DNA from: Crocinitomicaceae bacterium
GTDB taxonomy: Bacteria > Bacteroidota > Bacteroidia > Flavobacteriales_D > Parvicellaceae
Reading direction: 5' to 3'
Length of the DNA stretch: 5,357 nt
Assembly (NCBI GenBank): GCA_002694645.1
Contig: NZMV01000059.1
Location: 2,038-7,394 of the forward strand
How positions within the stretch are numbered: the stretch's first letter is position 1; every line of letters begins with the position of its first letter. A program made the position numbers and the translations under genes. Under the pieces are notes generated by a model that made no database searches, was not told the DNA's origin, and worked only from the letters and a program-made list of their open reading frames with translations. Below are positions 1 to 5,357 of the stretch, one piece after another.

Positions 1-860
1 CATTACATGTTTCTCGCTTATTTGACCACTCTACTAAAATTTCAGCATTGTCATTAGATGCTTACAACTGTCAATTAAGTCCGTTTAACCCCGAATTACA
101 TGCTTTAAGGCCTTATCACGGTCAACAATATATATCAGCAGAAATTTTAAAATTACTTTCAGAGAGCGACCTTGTAAAAGTAAAAGATAAAGATGTACAG
201 GATCCATATTCTTTCAGATGTATTCCACAAGTTCATGGCGCTTCTTATGATGTTTTCATTGACTTTAAGCAAAAAGTAGAAATTGAAATCAACTCAGTAA
301 CCGATAATCCTGTGATTATTGATGACAAAAATCAAATTATTTCAGGAGGAAATTTTCATGGTCAACCCTTGGCTTATATAATGGATTTTCTGACTATAGC
401 TATAGCTGAGTTAGGTAGTATTTCTGAAAGAAGAGTTTACAAGTTGATATCAGGAACACGCGGACTTCCAGCTTTTTTAGTTCAAAATCCGGGTTTAAAT
501 TCTGGATTAATGATACCGCAATATACGGCAGCTAGTATTGTAAGTAAAAATAAAATCCTTTGTCAACCTGCCAGTGTAGACAGTATAGAATCTTCTAATG
601 GACAAGAGGATCATGTAAGTATGGGAAGTATTTCAGCTGTGAAATTAAAAGAGGTTATTGAAAACGTACAACGTATATTAAGTATTGAGCTTTTAGTGGC
701 TTCTCAGGCCTTTGGATTTAGATCTACAAGAAAAACATCCCCTTCATTAACGAATTTGCTTGAAAATTTTTCTAATGAGGTTCCTTTCATTGAAGAAGAT
801 ACCGTAATGCATGACCTAATGGTTAAATCAGAAGAGTTTTTGAATAGGAATTCAATTTAG
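1..860 (+). CDS. hutH: Histidine ammonia-lyase, C-terminal part (5'-truncated by window edge)
   Basis: Histidine ammonia-lyase removes ammonia from L-histidine to give trans-urocanate, the first step of histidine degradation in the cytoplasm. The reading frame is open from base 3, so 285 residues are visible of a family usually near 500. The MIO-forming Ala-Ser-Gly and the substrate-binding His of the N-terminal half lie outside the window. Visible family signatures are PELHALRPYHGQ, QDPYSFRC (equivalents of Tyr280 and Arg283 of the Pseudomonas enzyme), NSVTDNP, SGGNFHGQP (Phe329 equivalent), SERR, and QEDHVSMG (Glu414 equivalent). The Gln-Glu-Asp-His block favours histidine over tyrosine or phenylalanine as substrate, because tyrosine lyases of this phylum tend to carry NQDxVSMG here. 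A TTG at 48 is internal, not the start: the frame upstream reads HVSRLFDHSTKISA, which continues the family alignment. No other hut gene is visible, and the next gene is convergent and overlaps by 4 nt. The family is certain; the exact substrate is less so. Confidence 0.9.
   Translation, partial: LHVSRLFDHSTKISALSLDAYNCQLSPFNPELHALRPYHGQQYISAEILKLLSESDLVKVKDKDVQDPYSFRCIPQVHGASYDVFIDFKQKVEIEINSVTDNPVIIDDKNQIISGGNFHGQPLAYIMDFLTIAIAELGSISERRVYKLISGTRGLPAFLVQNPGLNSGLMIPQYTAASIVSKNKILCQPASVDSIESSNGQEDHVSMGSISAVKLKEVIENVQRILSIELLVASQAFGFRSTRKTSPSLTNLLENFSNEVPFIEEDTVMHDLMVKSEEFLNRNSI
857..860. other. Convergent stop-codon overlap, hutH / MORN_2 gene
   Basis: TTAG on + holds TAG (858-860) of the lyase and, on -, TAA (859-857) of the MORN protein. 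There is no intergenic space and no hairpin with a T-run was seen on either side, so each transcript must run into the other gene's 3' end or stop by a factor-dependent route. Confidence 0.85.
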
Positions 861-1567
861 TAATGGTCTTTTTTATGATTGCCTCCCTGATCATCATAAT
901 GGTGCCAAGTTCCATACTTCACATAATCATAAACTGTCATGTCATATTTAAGATGTCCTCTTAGTTTGACGCTTCCATTTTCATGATATTCAGTGTAGAT
1001 GTATGTTTTTTTCTTTTTTTGATCAATAATTAATTCATCCTTTATAGTTCCCGAATCGTAGTAAAACACTTTTTGTTCATGGGACAATTTGTCTTTATTG
1101 TATTTTTCATAAAAAGATATATCTCCATTTTCATTGTAATCAGTCCATTCCATAGCAAAATCATTAGAATAGCTCACTTTACTTTTAATATTTCCATTTG
1201 GATAGAATAAGGTTAACCTCGACTTAAAACTGTCTATAGCCTTAAAATTACGCTCTATGTTTCCATTAGGATAAAAGTTTTTATAGACCTTTAGTTGTCC
1301 TTCAATGTAGTATCCTTTATGTACTATTTCGCCCGTTGAATAATGATCTTCTTTCCATCCGTTGACTGCATAGCCTTCTTCAATACGAGTGGAGTCAGAG
1401 TGTAAATACATGTTAAGAGGTTCATATAGTGTTATTCCGTATGTGGGATCTATAATTTCTTTGGTTATCTCTTTTTTTTCAATTTGATTTTCAAAATTGA
1501 ATTGAGCATTACTAGTTAGTAGTCCGGTAATAAAAATATAAACTAATAAAGTTGTAATTCTTTTCAT
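857..1567 (-). CDS. Exported MORN_2-repeat (YwqK-like) protein
   Basis: This 236-residue protein has a typical N-terminal signal peptide: MKR, then a hydrophobic stretch to about residue 18, with likely cleavage after Ser-Asn-Ala (19-21). It should therefore act in the periplasm or outside the cell. After a spacer of about 50 residues come about seven degenerate repeats starting near residues 75, 98, 121, 143, 168, 193 and 220. Each has the form aromatic-Tyr-x-x-(Asn/Ser)-Gly-x-(Ile/Val) followed by a charged strand, as in FYPNGNI, which occurs twice. This is the MORN_2 pattern. Databases often name such proteins 'toxin-antitoxin system YwqK family antitoxin', but nothing here supports an antitoxin role: it is secreted and has no toxin partner. 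Its ATG shares one base with the TAA of the upstream glycosyltransferase (TAATG), so it is probably the last, translationally coupled gene of the operon. Its stop overlaps the hutH stop. Molecular function is unknown. Confidence 0.85.
   Translation of the reverse strand: MKRITTLLVYIFITGLLTSNAQFNFENQIEKKEITKEIIDPTYGITLYEPLNMYLHSDSTRIEEGYAVNGWKEDHYSTGEIVHKGYYIEGQLKVYKNFYPNGNIERNFKAIDSFKSRLTLFYPNGNIKSKVSYSNDFAMEWTDYNENGDISFYEKYNKDKLSHEQKVFYYDSGTIKDELIIDQKKKKTYIYTEYHENGSVKLRGHLKYDMTVYDYVKYGTWHHYDDQGGNHKKDHY
878..1345 (-). repeat. Coding tandem array of about seven MORN_2 units
   Basis: The stretch encodes residues 75-230 of the exported protein as units of about 22-27 residues, each centred on Tyr-x-x-(Asn/Ser)-Gly or a close variant. 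Units two and three are most alike (FYPNGNIERNFK and FYPNGNIKSKVSY), and their DNA is also similar (around 1190-1211 and 1258-1279 on +). The others have diverged strongly. The last unit (HHYDDQGGN) is the most degenerate. Confidence 0.7.
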
Positions 1568-2583
1568 TATTTCACGATACTTTTAAATGTACGATTTTGC
1601 TTGATGAAATATTCCCAAATAATAAACCTATTTAAATATCCGTTCATTTTTTGAACACCCTTTTTGGGTATGGCTTTTCTTTTTTCCTTAAGTATATGTA
1701 TGGACTTGTAGTAATGAAAGTGAGCTTTAATAATACTTACAGCATTATGGATTTTACCCATGGCTAGAAATCTGAAAAAAGCAATCTGATCTAAGGTCAT
1801 TCTAGATATTACTTTAAAAAGTAGAGGAGGGGTGCCCTCATAATTCTTGTGAATCATCCATAAGCTATTTCTAAAATTTAAAAATGTTTTTTGTGGGCTT
1901 TCATATGAAAGTGTACCTCCTCCTACATGATACACAACAGATTCGCTTGTGTACATAATGGATTTACCTTTGTTTTTCCATCTCCAGCATAGATCAATTT
2001 CTTCCATATGGGCAAAAAAATCATGATCAAATCCGCCAACTTCAAAAAAATCTTTTGCTTTTACTGCCATGCATGCGCCAGATGCCCAAAACACTTCATG
2101 GCAGTTGTTAAATTGCCCCACATCTTTCTCTACATGATTAACTATTCTGCCTCTACAAAACGGATAGCCAAATTTGTCAATAAACCCTCCTGCTGCCCCT
2201 GCGTATTCGAATTCTTCTTTTCTATCAAAACTTAATATTTTAGGTTGAACAGCAACTACGTTTTTATTCTTTGATAATACGTTTAAAAGGGGATTGAGCC
2301 ACCCATTAGTTACTTGAATATCTGAATTTACAATAATGAAAAATTCATGTTTTAATTGTTTTAACCCTTCATTATATCCACCAGCAAATCCCAAGTTATT
2401 ATCTAATTTGACTAAGTTGACCTTTTGTTTAAATGATGAGATTATTTTTAAAGAATTATCAGTAGATCCATTGTCAATAACAACTACATCAGCATGTTTG
2501 CTAGAGTGTTCTATGAAGTCTGGAAGAAACTGTTTGAGCCAATTTTCCCCATTGAAGTTTAATATGCAAACAGCGGTATTAAT
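1567..2583 (-). CDS. Family 2 glycosyltransferase (GT-A fold), probable ATT start
   Basis: This is a cytoplasmic or membrane-associated transferase that should move a sugar from a nucleotide-sugar to a glycan or lipid-linked acceptor, as in polysaccharide or rhamnosyltransferase-like GT2 enzymes. From the proposed start it has 338 residues, a usual length for this type. Visible motifs are the first strand and loop VCILNFNGENW (5-15), VVVVDNGSTDNS (33-44) with the UDP/dTDP-binding Asp, NNLGFAGGYNEG (62-73), the NSD metal-site equivalent of DXD (86-88), WASGACMAVK (166-175), MEEIDLCWR with the likely catalytic acidic residues (193-201), and YHVGGGTLS (218-226). The C-terminus is basic and has no clear transmembrane helix. 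The first ATG, GTG or TTG in frame is a TTG at 2394, but starting there would delete the nucleotide-binding half of the Rossmann-like domain. The frame is open only back to a stop at 2610-2608 and holds no standard start, so ATT at 2583-2581 is chosen. It lies 2 nt after the upstream TAG and matches where homologues begin. Donor and acceptor cannot be read from sequence. Confidence 0.88.
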   Translation of the reverse strand: MNTAVCILNFNGENWLKQFLPDFIEHSSKHADVVVIDNGSTDNSLKIISSFKQKVNLVKLDNNLGFAGGYNEGLKQLKHEFFIIVNSDIQVTNGWLNPLLNVLSKNKNVVAVQPKILSFDRKEEFEYAGAAGGFIDKFGYPFCRGRIVNHVEKDVGQFNNCHEVFWASGACMAVKAKDFFEVGGFDHDFFAHMEEIDLCWRWKNKGKSIMYTSESVVYHVGGGTLSYESPQKTFLNFRNSLWMIHKNYEGTPPLLFKVISRMTLDQIAFFRFLAMGKIHNAVSIIKAHFHYYKSIHILKEKRKAIPKKGVQKMNGYLNRFIIWEYFIKQNRTFKSIVK

Positions 2584-2588
2584 TACTA
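2581..2588 (-). promoter_or_regulatory. Stop/start junction with non-canonical ATT initiation codon
   Basis: Read on the minus strand, the junction is TAG-TA-ATT: the stop of the GWxTD gene, two bases, then the proposed start of the glycosyltransferase. Translation of the second gene probably depends on ribosomes finishing the first. No ATG, GTG or TTG occurs in the glycosyltransferase frame between the in-frame stop at 2610-2608 and codon 64. ATT starts are rare but real in bacteria; the known examples are infC and pcnB of E. coli. A base-call error turning ATG into ATT would look identical. Confidence 0.6.
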
Positions 2589-4025
2589 GGGGTTTATGAA
2601 GAATAAATTACTGTTACTTCCCCATTGATTATCGTTGGGGTTTTGTAATGCATCTACATTTCTCTCTGGAGTATTTCTACTGTGGAGATCTGTTTTCCAA
2701 TTATTGTTAAAGTATTCTCCTTGAAGAGTAGAATGTAAAATAACATAGTCATTGGTTACTAAGTCAGGAAGATAAAAAATGAATCTTTTATTGTTGAATC
2801 TACCTATTTTGTAGTAATGCCAAATTTGATAAGGATATGCGCTGGGCTCATTTGGCCTATCTGTAATGGTACTTGGCGGACCATATTTTAGATAAATTCT
2901 ACCTCTATCAGTTTCATATCCTTTTCTCACTTTTGTCCCAAATAACTGGTTGGTCTTTTTCACTTCATTTTTGTACTTTGACCAGTTGTAGGCTGGATCA
3001 TTCGGAAAGCGGTTGTACCAAAAGCTGTAGATAAATTGTCTCTTTAGCGTGTCGTCTATATCGTTTAGTTTGTTATCAATAATATTTTTCTCCAAATTAG
3101 AAGCTAAAGGAGCTAAGCATTTCAGGAATTCGTCTAATGAGTCTTGAGGTAAAATAGATGCAAATGTATTTGCTATTGAAACTGAATTCAGACGGTTCAA
3201 TTTCATACTGTTATTTAGATTCGTTCGCTGAAAAGATAGTTCTTTAGAATTTAAAACTTGTTGATTTTTATCCATAACAGATAATTTTAGAACGTAATTT
3301 CCAGTAGGTAAGTTAGATAGGTCAAAACTGTTAAGTACAGGAACCACAGAAGAAGTAGAAATCTTTTTTAATTTGTTGTATTGACCTGCGATTTTACGGT
3401 TTTCTTCAACTAATATAGATTGTGTTAGTATCACAGATGGATTATCTCCGCCTATTTCTTCATCAAAATAAATTTCGGTGTAATAAGACAACCGGTTAAA
3501 TTCTGGTCCTAAATAGGTTGTGACAAGCGGAATCATTTCAAAACCAGACTTGTTCAATTTACTAACACTATCACTTTTCCAGTATTTATCCAACAATTCT
3601 ACGTCAGAAAATTCAACTGAGTTGGTTTTTGATAAGGTAAAAGTTTGTTGATGTTCTTCAATATTTGTAGTGTCATTTTGATCCACTAATCTTAGACTTA
3701 AATGGTAATCTCCATCTACAAGAAAAAAACGCTGCAGGTCTAGAATTCCATTTTTATTAATGTGGTCAATTTCTCCTTCAATAACGTGTTTTTTGTAATC
3801 TACAATCTCTTTTTGTTCATTTTCAATAAAAAGTAAGATCTCTACTTTTTTGTTTTTTACATTTGTGTCCCTATCCTCTAGTAAAGAGGGTCCAAAAATA
3901 TACAGGTAAGTCTCTACGAAATGATGTTCTCCTTGTCTGAACTTTTTAATATCAAATAAGGCTTCTAATTGTCCATGAAAAGTTAGTAATTGAAATGTTA
4001 ACAAGATAGTACTGATTCGTTTCAC
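2586..4025 (-). CDS. GWxTD domain-containing exported protein
   Basis: This 479-residue protein of unknown function is the first gene of the minus-strand operon. A hydrophobic N-terminus (residues 1-18) with no lipobox Cys suggests a cleaved signal peptide and export to the periplasm or outer surface. Residues about 20-265 look beta-rich, with two stretches resembling each other in type (a 'LxxGxYxLxLxVxDxxxxxxxxxxxxF' pattern near 101-130 and 239-265), as expected for Ig-like sandwich domains. The C-terminal GWxTD domain is recognisable by FWYNRFPNDPA (335-345), the name motif as GYETDRGRIYLKYGPP (369-384, with Tyr for the usual Trp), and YPYQIWHYY (397-405). The start is GTG at 4025-4023, because an in-frame TGA lies only two codons upstream (4031-4029). 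The 2-nt gap to the glycosyltransferase suggests co-translation. The family is widespread in Bacteroidota and some other phyla, but its biochemical role is not established. Confidence 0.88.
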   Translation of the reverse strand: MKRISTILLTFQLLTFHGQLEALFDIKKFRQGEHHFVETYLYIFGPSLLEDRDTNVKNKKVEILLFIENEQKEIVDYKKHVIEGEIDHINKNGILDLQRFFLVDGDYHLSLRLVDQNDTTNIEEHQQTFTLSKTNSVEFSDVELLDKYWKSDSVSKLNKSGFEMIPLVTTYLGPEFNRLSYYTEIYFDEEIGGDNPSVILTQSILVEENRKIAGQYNKLKKISTSSVVPVLNSFDLSNLPTGNYVLKLSVMDKNQQVLNSKELSFQRTNLNNSMKLNRLNSVSIANTFASILPQDSLDEFLKCLAPLASNLEKNIIDNKLNDIDDTLKRQFIYSFWYNRFPNDPAYNWSKYKNEVKKTNQLFGTKVRKGYETDRGRIYLKYGPPSTITDRPNEPSAYPYQIWHYYKIGRFNNKRFIFYLPDLVTNDYVILHSTLQGEYFNNNWKTDLHSRNTPERNVDALQNPNDNQWGSNSNLFFINP

Positions 4026-4113
4026 AATTCAAAATTACATTTTAATAAAGTTAAAATATATTAAATTCGAATGTTTTCATATTTCTTGGAATGTACTTTG
4101 ATTATTAATTAAA
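4026..4113. promoter_or_regulatory. Divergent promoter region between GWxTD operon and DUF4294 gene
   Basis: This 88-bp, very AT-rich gap separates the divergent starts (GTG at 4025 on -, ATG at 4114 on +) and must hold at least the 5' signals of both transcripts. On +, TACTTTG at 4094-4100 resembles the Bacteroidota -7 element TAnnTTTG with one base missing, and would give a leader of under 15 nt. The ATG follows an A/T-rich leader with no Shine-Dalgarno sequence, usual for the phylum. No convincing -33 TTG was found at the proper distance for either direction. Confidence 0.55.
4030..4037 (-). promoter_or_regulatory. Candidate Bacteroidota -7 box (TAATTTTG) for the GWxTD operon
   Basis: Read on -, the bases are TAATTTTG, an exact match to the TAnnTTTG consensus of the Bacteroidota primary sigma factor. 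It ends only 4 nt before the GTG start, so transcription would begin at or next to the start codon and give a leaderless or near-leaderless mRNA. No TTG lies 17-23 nt upstream. A match of this kind is fairly likely by chance in such AT-rich DNA, so this is only a candidate. Confidence 0.22.
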
Positions 4114-4758
4114 ATGAAATTAGGATTATTTATTTTTTTGACATTTTCAAATTTGATTTTGTATGCACAAAATGAAAAGCAAAATTTCAGTATATCACCA
4201 GTGGATTCTGTACCCTTAAATCTCATATTACCTGATCATCAAGTACATACTTCTGATAATGAATTTTTAAAAAAATGGAATAAAACAAAATTCTACGTCA
4301 GAAGTGTCTATGATTATGCTAAAATCGCATCTTCCATGCTTGAAGGATTTAATGACACATTAGCTTTATTAAGTAGCAATAGAATTAAAAAACGATATCT
4401 GAAAAGAGCGAATAAAATGCTTAAAAATGAATTTGGTGATGAGATTAGGAAAATGTCTATCAATAGAGGGACACATTTAATGAAATTAATTTATAGAAAT
4501 ACAGGGTTAACTACTTATGACATTATTAAATTATATAGGGGATCTGGCAAAGCATTTTGGTTTCAAACGTTGTGCTTAGTAAATGGTCAAAACTTGAAAA
4601 AAGAATACGATCCTGAGGGAGAAGATTATTTAATAGAAAAGGCAGTATCACTAATAGAGTCAGGGCGAATGAATTATTTTAAAAGGGTGCCGCATACAGA
4701 ATCGGGTAAAAAAGCAGTTAAGTCATCTAAGAAGAAAAGGAGAAGTAAGAAAGATTAG
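4114..4758 (+). CDS. DUF4294 family exported protein
   Basis: This 214-residue protein belongs to DUF4294, a Bacteroidota family without known function. A signal peptide is visible: MKLG, a hydrophobic core (4-17), and likely cleavage around Tyr-Ala-Gln (17-19). The domain then runs from about residue 31 to 186: DSVPLNLILPDHQV (31-44), a helix with YVRSVYDYAKIA (61-72) corresponding to the family's VrkVYPYAK motif, a basic helical region with KKRYLKRANKMLKNEFG (92-108), RGTHLMKLIYRNTG (118-131), TTYDIIKLYRG (133-143), AFWFQ (147-151) and EYDPEGEDYLIE (164-175). The last about 20 residues are extremely Lys/Arg-rich (KKAVKSSKKKRRSKKD), outside the conserved domain. The gene is divergent from the GWxTD operon and overlaps the convergent phospholipase-like gene by 4 nt. 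ATG at 4114 is the only sensible start, as it begins directly with the signal peptide. Family assignment is by motif recognition; the activity is unknown. Confidence 0.88.
   Translation: MKLGLFIFLTFSNLILYAQNEKQNFSISPVDSVPLNLILPDHQVHTSDNEFLKKWNKTKFYVRSVYDYAKIASSMLEGFNDTLALLSSNRIKKRYLKRANKMLKNEFGDEIRKMSINRGTHLMKLIYRNTGLTTYDIIKLYRGSGKAFWFQTLCLVNGQNLKKEYDPEGEDYLIEKAVSLIESGRMNYFKRVPHTESGKKAVKSSKKKRRSKKD
4755..4758. other. Convergent stop-codon overlap, DUF4294 / phospholipase-like gene
   Basis: TTAG on + holds TAG (4756-4758) of the DUF4294 gene and, on -, TAA (4757-4755) of the phospholipase-like gene. The arrangement is identical to the one at 857-860. No intrinsic terminator hairpin is visible around it. 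Confidence 0.85.
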
Positions 4759-5357
4759 TTTTGATGCAATCTGCTTTGAAGTTTTTCTGAACTAATTCTT
4801 GGGTCTTCTATTTCTTCGATACTTTTCATTCGTTTTTTTTCGTGTTCTTTTACATATAATTCAGATAAGTCTGGTTGACCTGCATTAACCCAAGCAGTAA
4901 ACCAGTAAGAGCCGATAGATTTAATAGAGGCTTTCATTCTTCGTTCTTGCATACCATTTAGTCTTTTACTATACTCTTTACTAAATTCAGCGCTGTAGAC
5001 TTTCATTGTGACTTGCCCTCTTTTCTCAAAAGCGTATTTTTTATCATCGGGCCAATCATTACTGAGTTGTTTTTCAAATGTTAAAACAGAATCAACAGCT
5101 CTAAAACTATGCTCCACAAAATTCCAAGTATCTATTAAGGGATAATCAATGTATTTTGCTTTCCCTGTTATAAAATCATATTCATTGTAGAAAAGTTCAG
5201 GAATTCTAGATTCCCAGAACCCGTGTATTCCTTTCTGATTGGTGAATTGACCGTTGTAGTTTTCAGTAGTGTGTAGCGGTACATGGGCATCTCCTATGTA
5301 GTGGCCCAGTTCAGCAGAGTATTTTAAAATTCTTTCTAGGTCTTTTTCTTGAAAAGC
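4755..5357 (-). CDS. Zinc-dependent phospholipase C / S1-P1 nuclease-like protein, C-terminal part
   Basis: The frame is open to the right edge, so the last 200 residues are visible. The N-terminus, with probable signal peptide and the first zinc ligands, is outside the window. In the visible part, GHYIGDAHVPLH (18-29) followed by HGFWES (45-50) gives H19-x3-D23-x5-H29 and H45-x3-E49. This is the zinc-ligand spacing of bacterial phospholipase C (His118, Asp122, His128, His142, Glu146 in Bacillus cereus PLC) and matches the S1/P1 nuclease fold, except for Glu where S1/P1 has Asp. TTENYNGQFTNQKG between them is typical of the Bacteroidota members, which are annotated 'zinc dependent phospholipase C family'. 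The products are probably exported hydrolases cutting a phosphodiester, but lipid versus nucleic-acid substrate cannot be told here. A GTG at 5117 is internal, since strong family homology continues upstream of it. The C-terminal about 30 residues are a charged tail rich in Lys and Glu. The stop overlaps that of the DUF4294 gene by 4 nt. Confidence 0.87.
   Translation of the reverse strand, partial: AFQEKDLERILKYSAELGHYIGDAHVPLHTTENYNGQFTNQKGIHGFWESRIPELFYNEYDFITGKAKYIDYPLIDTWNFVEHSFRAVDSVLTFEKQLSNDWPDDKKYAFEKRGQVTMKVYSAEFSKEYSKRLNGMQERRMKASIKSIGSYWFTAWVNAGQPDLSELYVKEHEKKRMKSIEEIEDPRISSEKLQSRLHQN

Noticed and set aside
48..50. TTG as start of the lyase gene
   Set aside because: The frame remains open upstream to the window edge and reads as continuous lyase sequence, so this TTG is an internal Leu.
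1..860. Tyrosine ammonia-lyase or pigment-cluster lyase
   Set aside because: The QEDHVSMG block with Glu matches histidine lyases rather than the NQDxVSMG type, and no pigment or polyene genes are nearby. The selectivity residues upstream are not visible, so this is not fully closed.
874..898. Short inverted repeat (ATGAT...ATCAT) near the hutH/MORN junction as a terminator
   Set aside because: The stem is only 5 bp of mostly A/T with no following T-run on either strand, and it lies in coding sequence.
857..1567. Toxin-antitoxin system (YwqK label)
   Set aside because: The protein is exported and no toxin-like gene lies next to it. The label comes from database naming of MORN_2 repeats.
2008..2235. 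Open frame of 75 codons on +
   Set aside because: It lies wholly antisense inside the well-supported glycosyltransferase, has a Cys/Lys-rich composition with no recognisable motif, and is best explained as a shadow.
2392..2394. TTG as start of the glycosyltransferase
   Set aside because: It would remove the nucleotide-binding strand and Asp. The codon is the Leu of the conserved NNLGFAGG motif.
2336..2599. Open frame of 87 codons on +
   Set aside because: It is antisense to the glycosyltransferase N-terminus, whose motifs are unmistakable on the other strand. It shows no family features.
4065..4072. 8-bp palindrome ATTCGAAT in the divergent region as an operator
   Set aside because: It is a single short palindrome in AT-rich DNA with no second copy, so chance is a sufficient explanation.
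5115..5117. GTG as start of the phospholipase-like gene
   Set aside because: The zinc-ligand motifs lie upstream of it in the same open frame, so the gene is a partial copy running off the right edge.

Overview
The window is AT-rich (roughly one-third GC by eye) and tightly packed. Its gene content points to a Bacteroidota genome, most likely a Flavobacteriia-type bacterium. The best indicators are a DUF4294 protein, a GWxTD-domain protein, a MORN_2-repeat exported protein and a Bacteroidota-style zinc-dependent phospholipase C/S1-P1-like protein. Start codons also lack clear purine-rich Shine-Dalgarno sites, which is usual for this phylum. No RNA gene, mobile element, CRISPR array or integrated element was seen, so this looks like ordinary chromosomal DNA.

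Layout from left to right: (1) the C-terminal half of a histidine ammonia-lyase (hutH-like) on +, cut by the left edge; (2) a compact three-gene minus-strand operon, read right to left as GWxTD protein (2586-4025), family 2 glycosyltransferase (1567-2583) and MORN_2-repeat secreted protein (857-1567); (3) an 88-bp divergent intergenic region (4026-4113), the only real non-coding stretch; (4) a DUF4294 exported protein on + (4114-4758); (5) the C-terminal part of a zinc-dependent phospholipase C/S1-P1-nuclease-like protein on -, cut by the right edge (4755-5357). No gene-free stretch exceeds 300 bases.

The three operon genes almost touch. There are 2 nt between GWxTD and the glycosyltransferase, and a one-base TAATG stop/start overlap between the glycosyltransferase and the MORN protein, so translational coupling is likely. 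The glycosyltransferase N-terminus, including the nucleotide-binding strand and its Asp, is encoded upstream of every ATG/GTG/TTG in the frame. Its start therefore appears to be a rare ATT codon at 2583-2581, just after the upstream TAG. A standard gene caller would shorten the protein by 63 residues. Both convergent gene pairs end in the same 4-nt overlap (TTAG on +), leaving no space for an intergenic terminator.

By inference, the operon makes one cytoplasmic sugar transferase and two exported proteins of unknown role, which suggests a cell-surface or envelope function. I do not see a clearly new defence or mobile system. The most notable points are the non-canonical start, the exported operon partners, and the families of unknown function.
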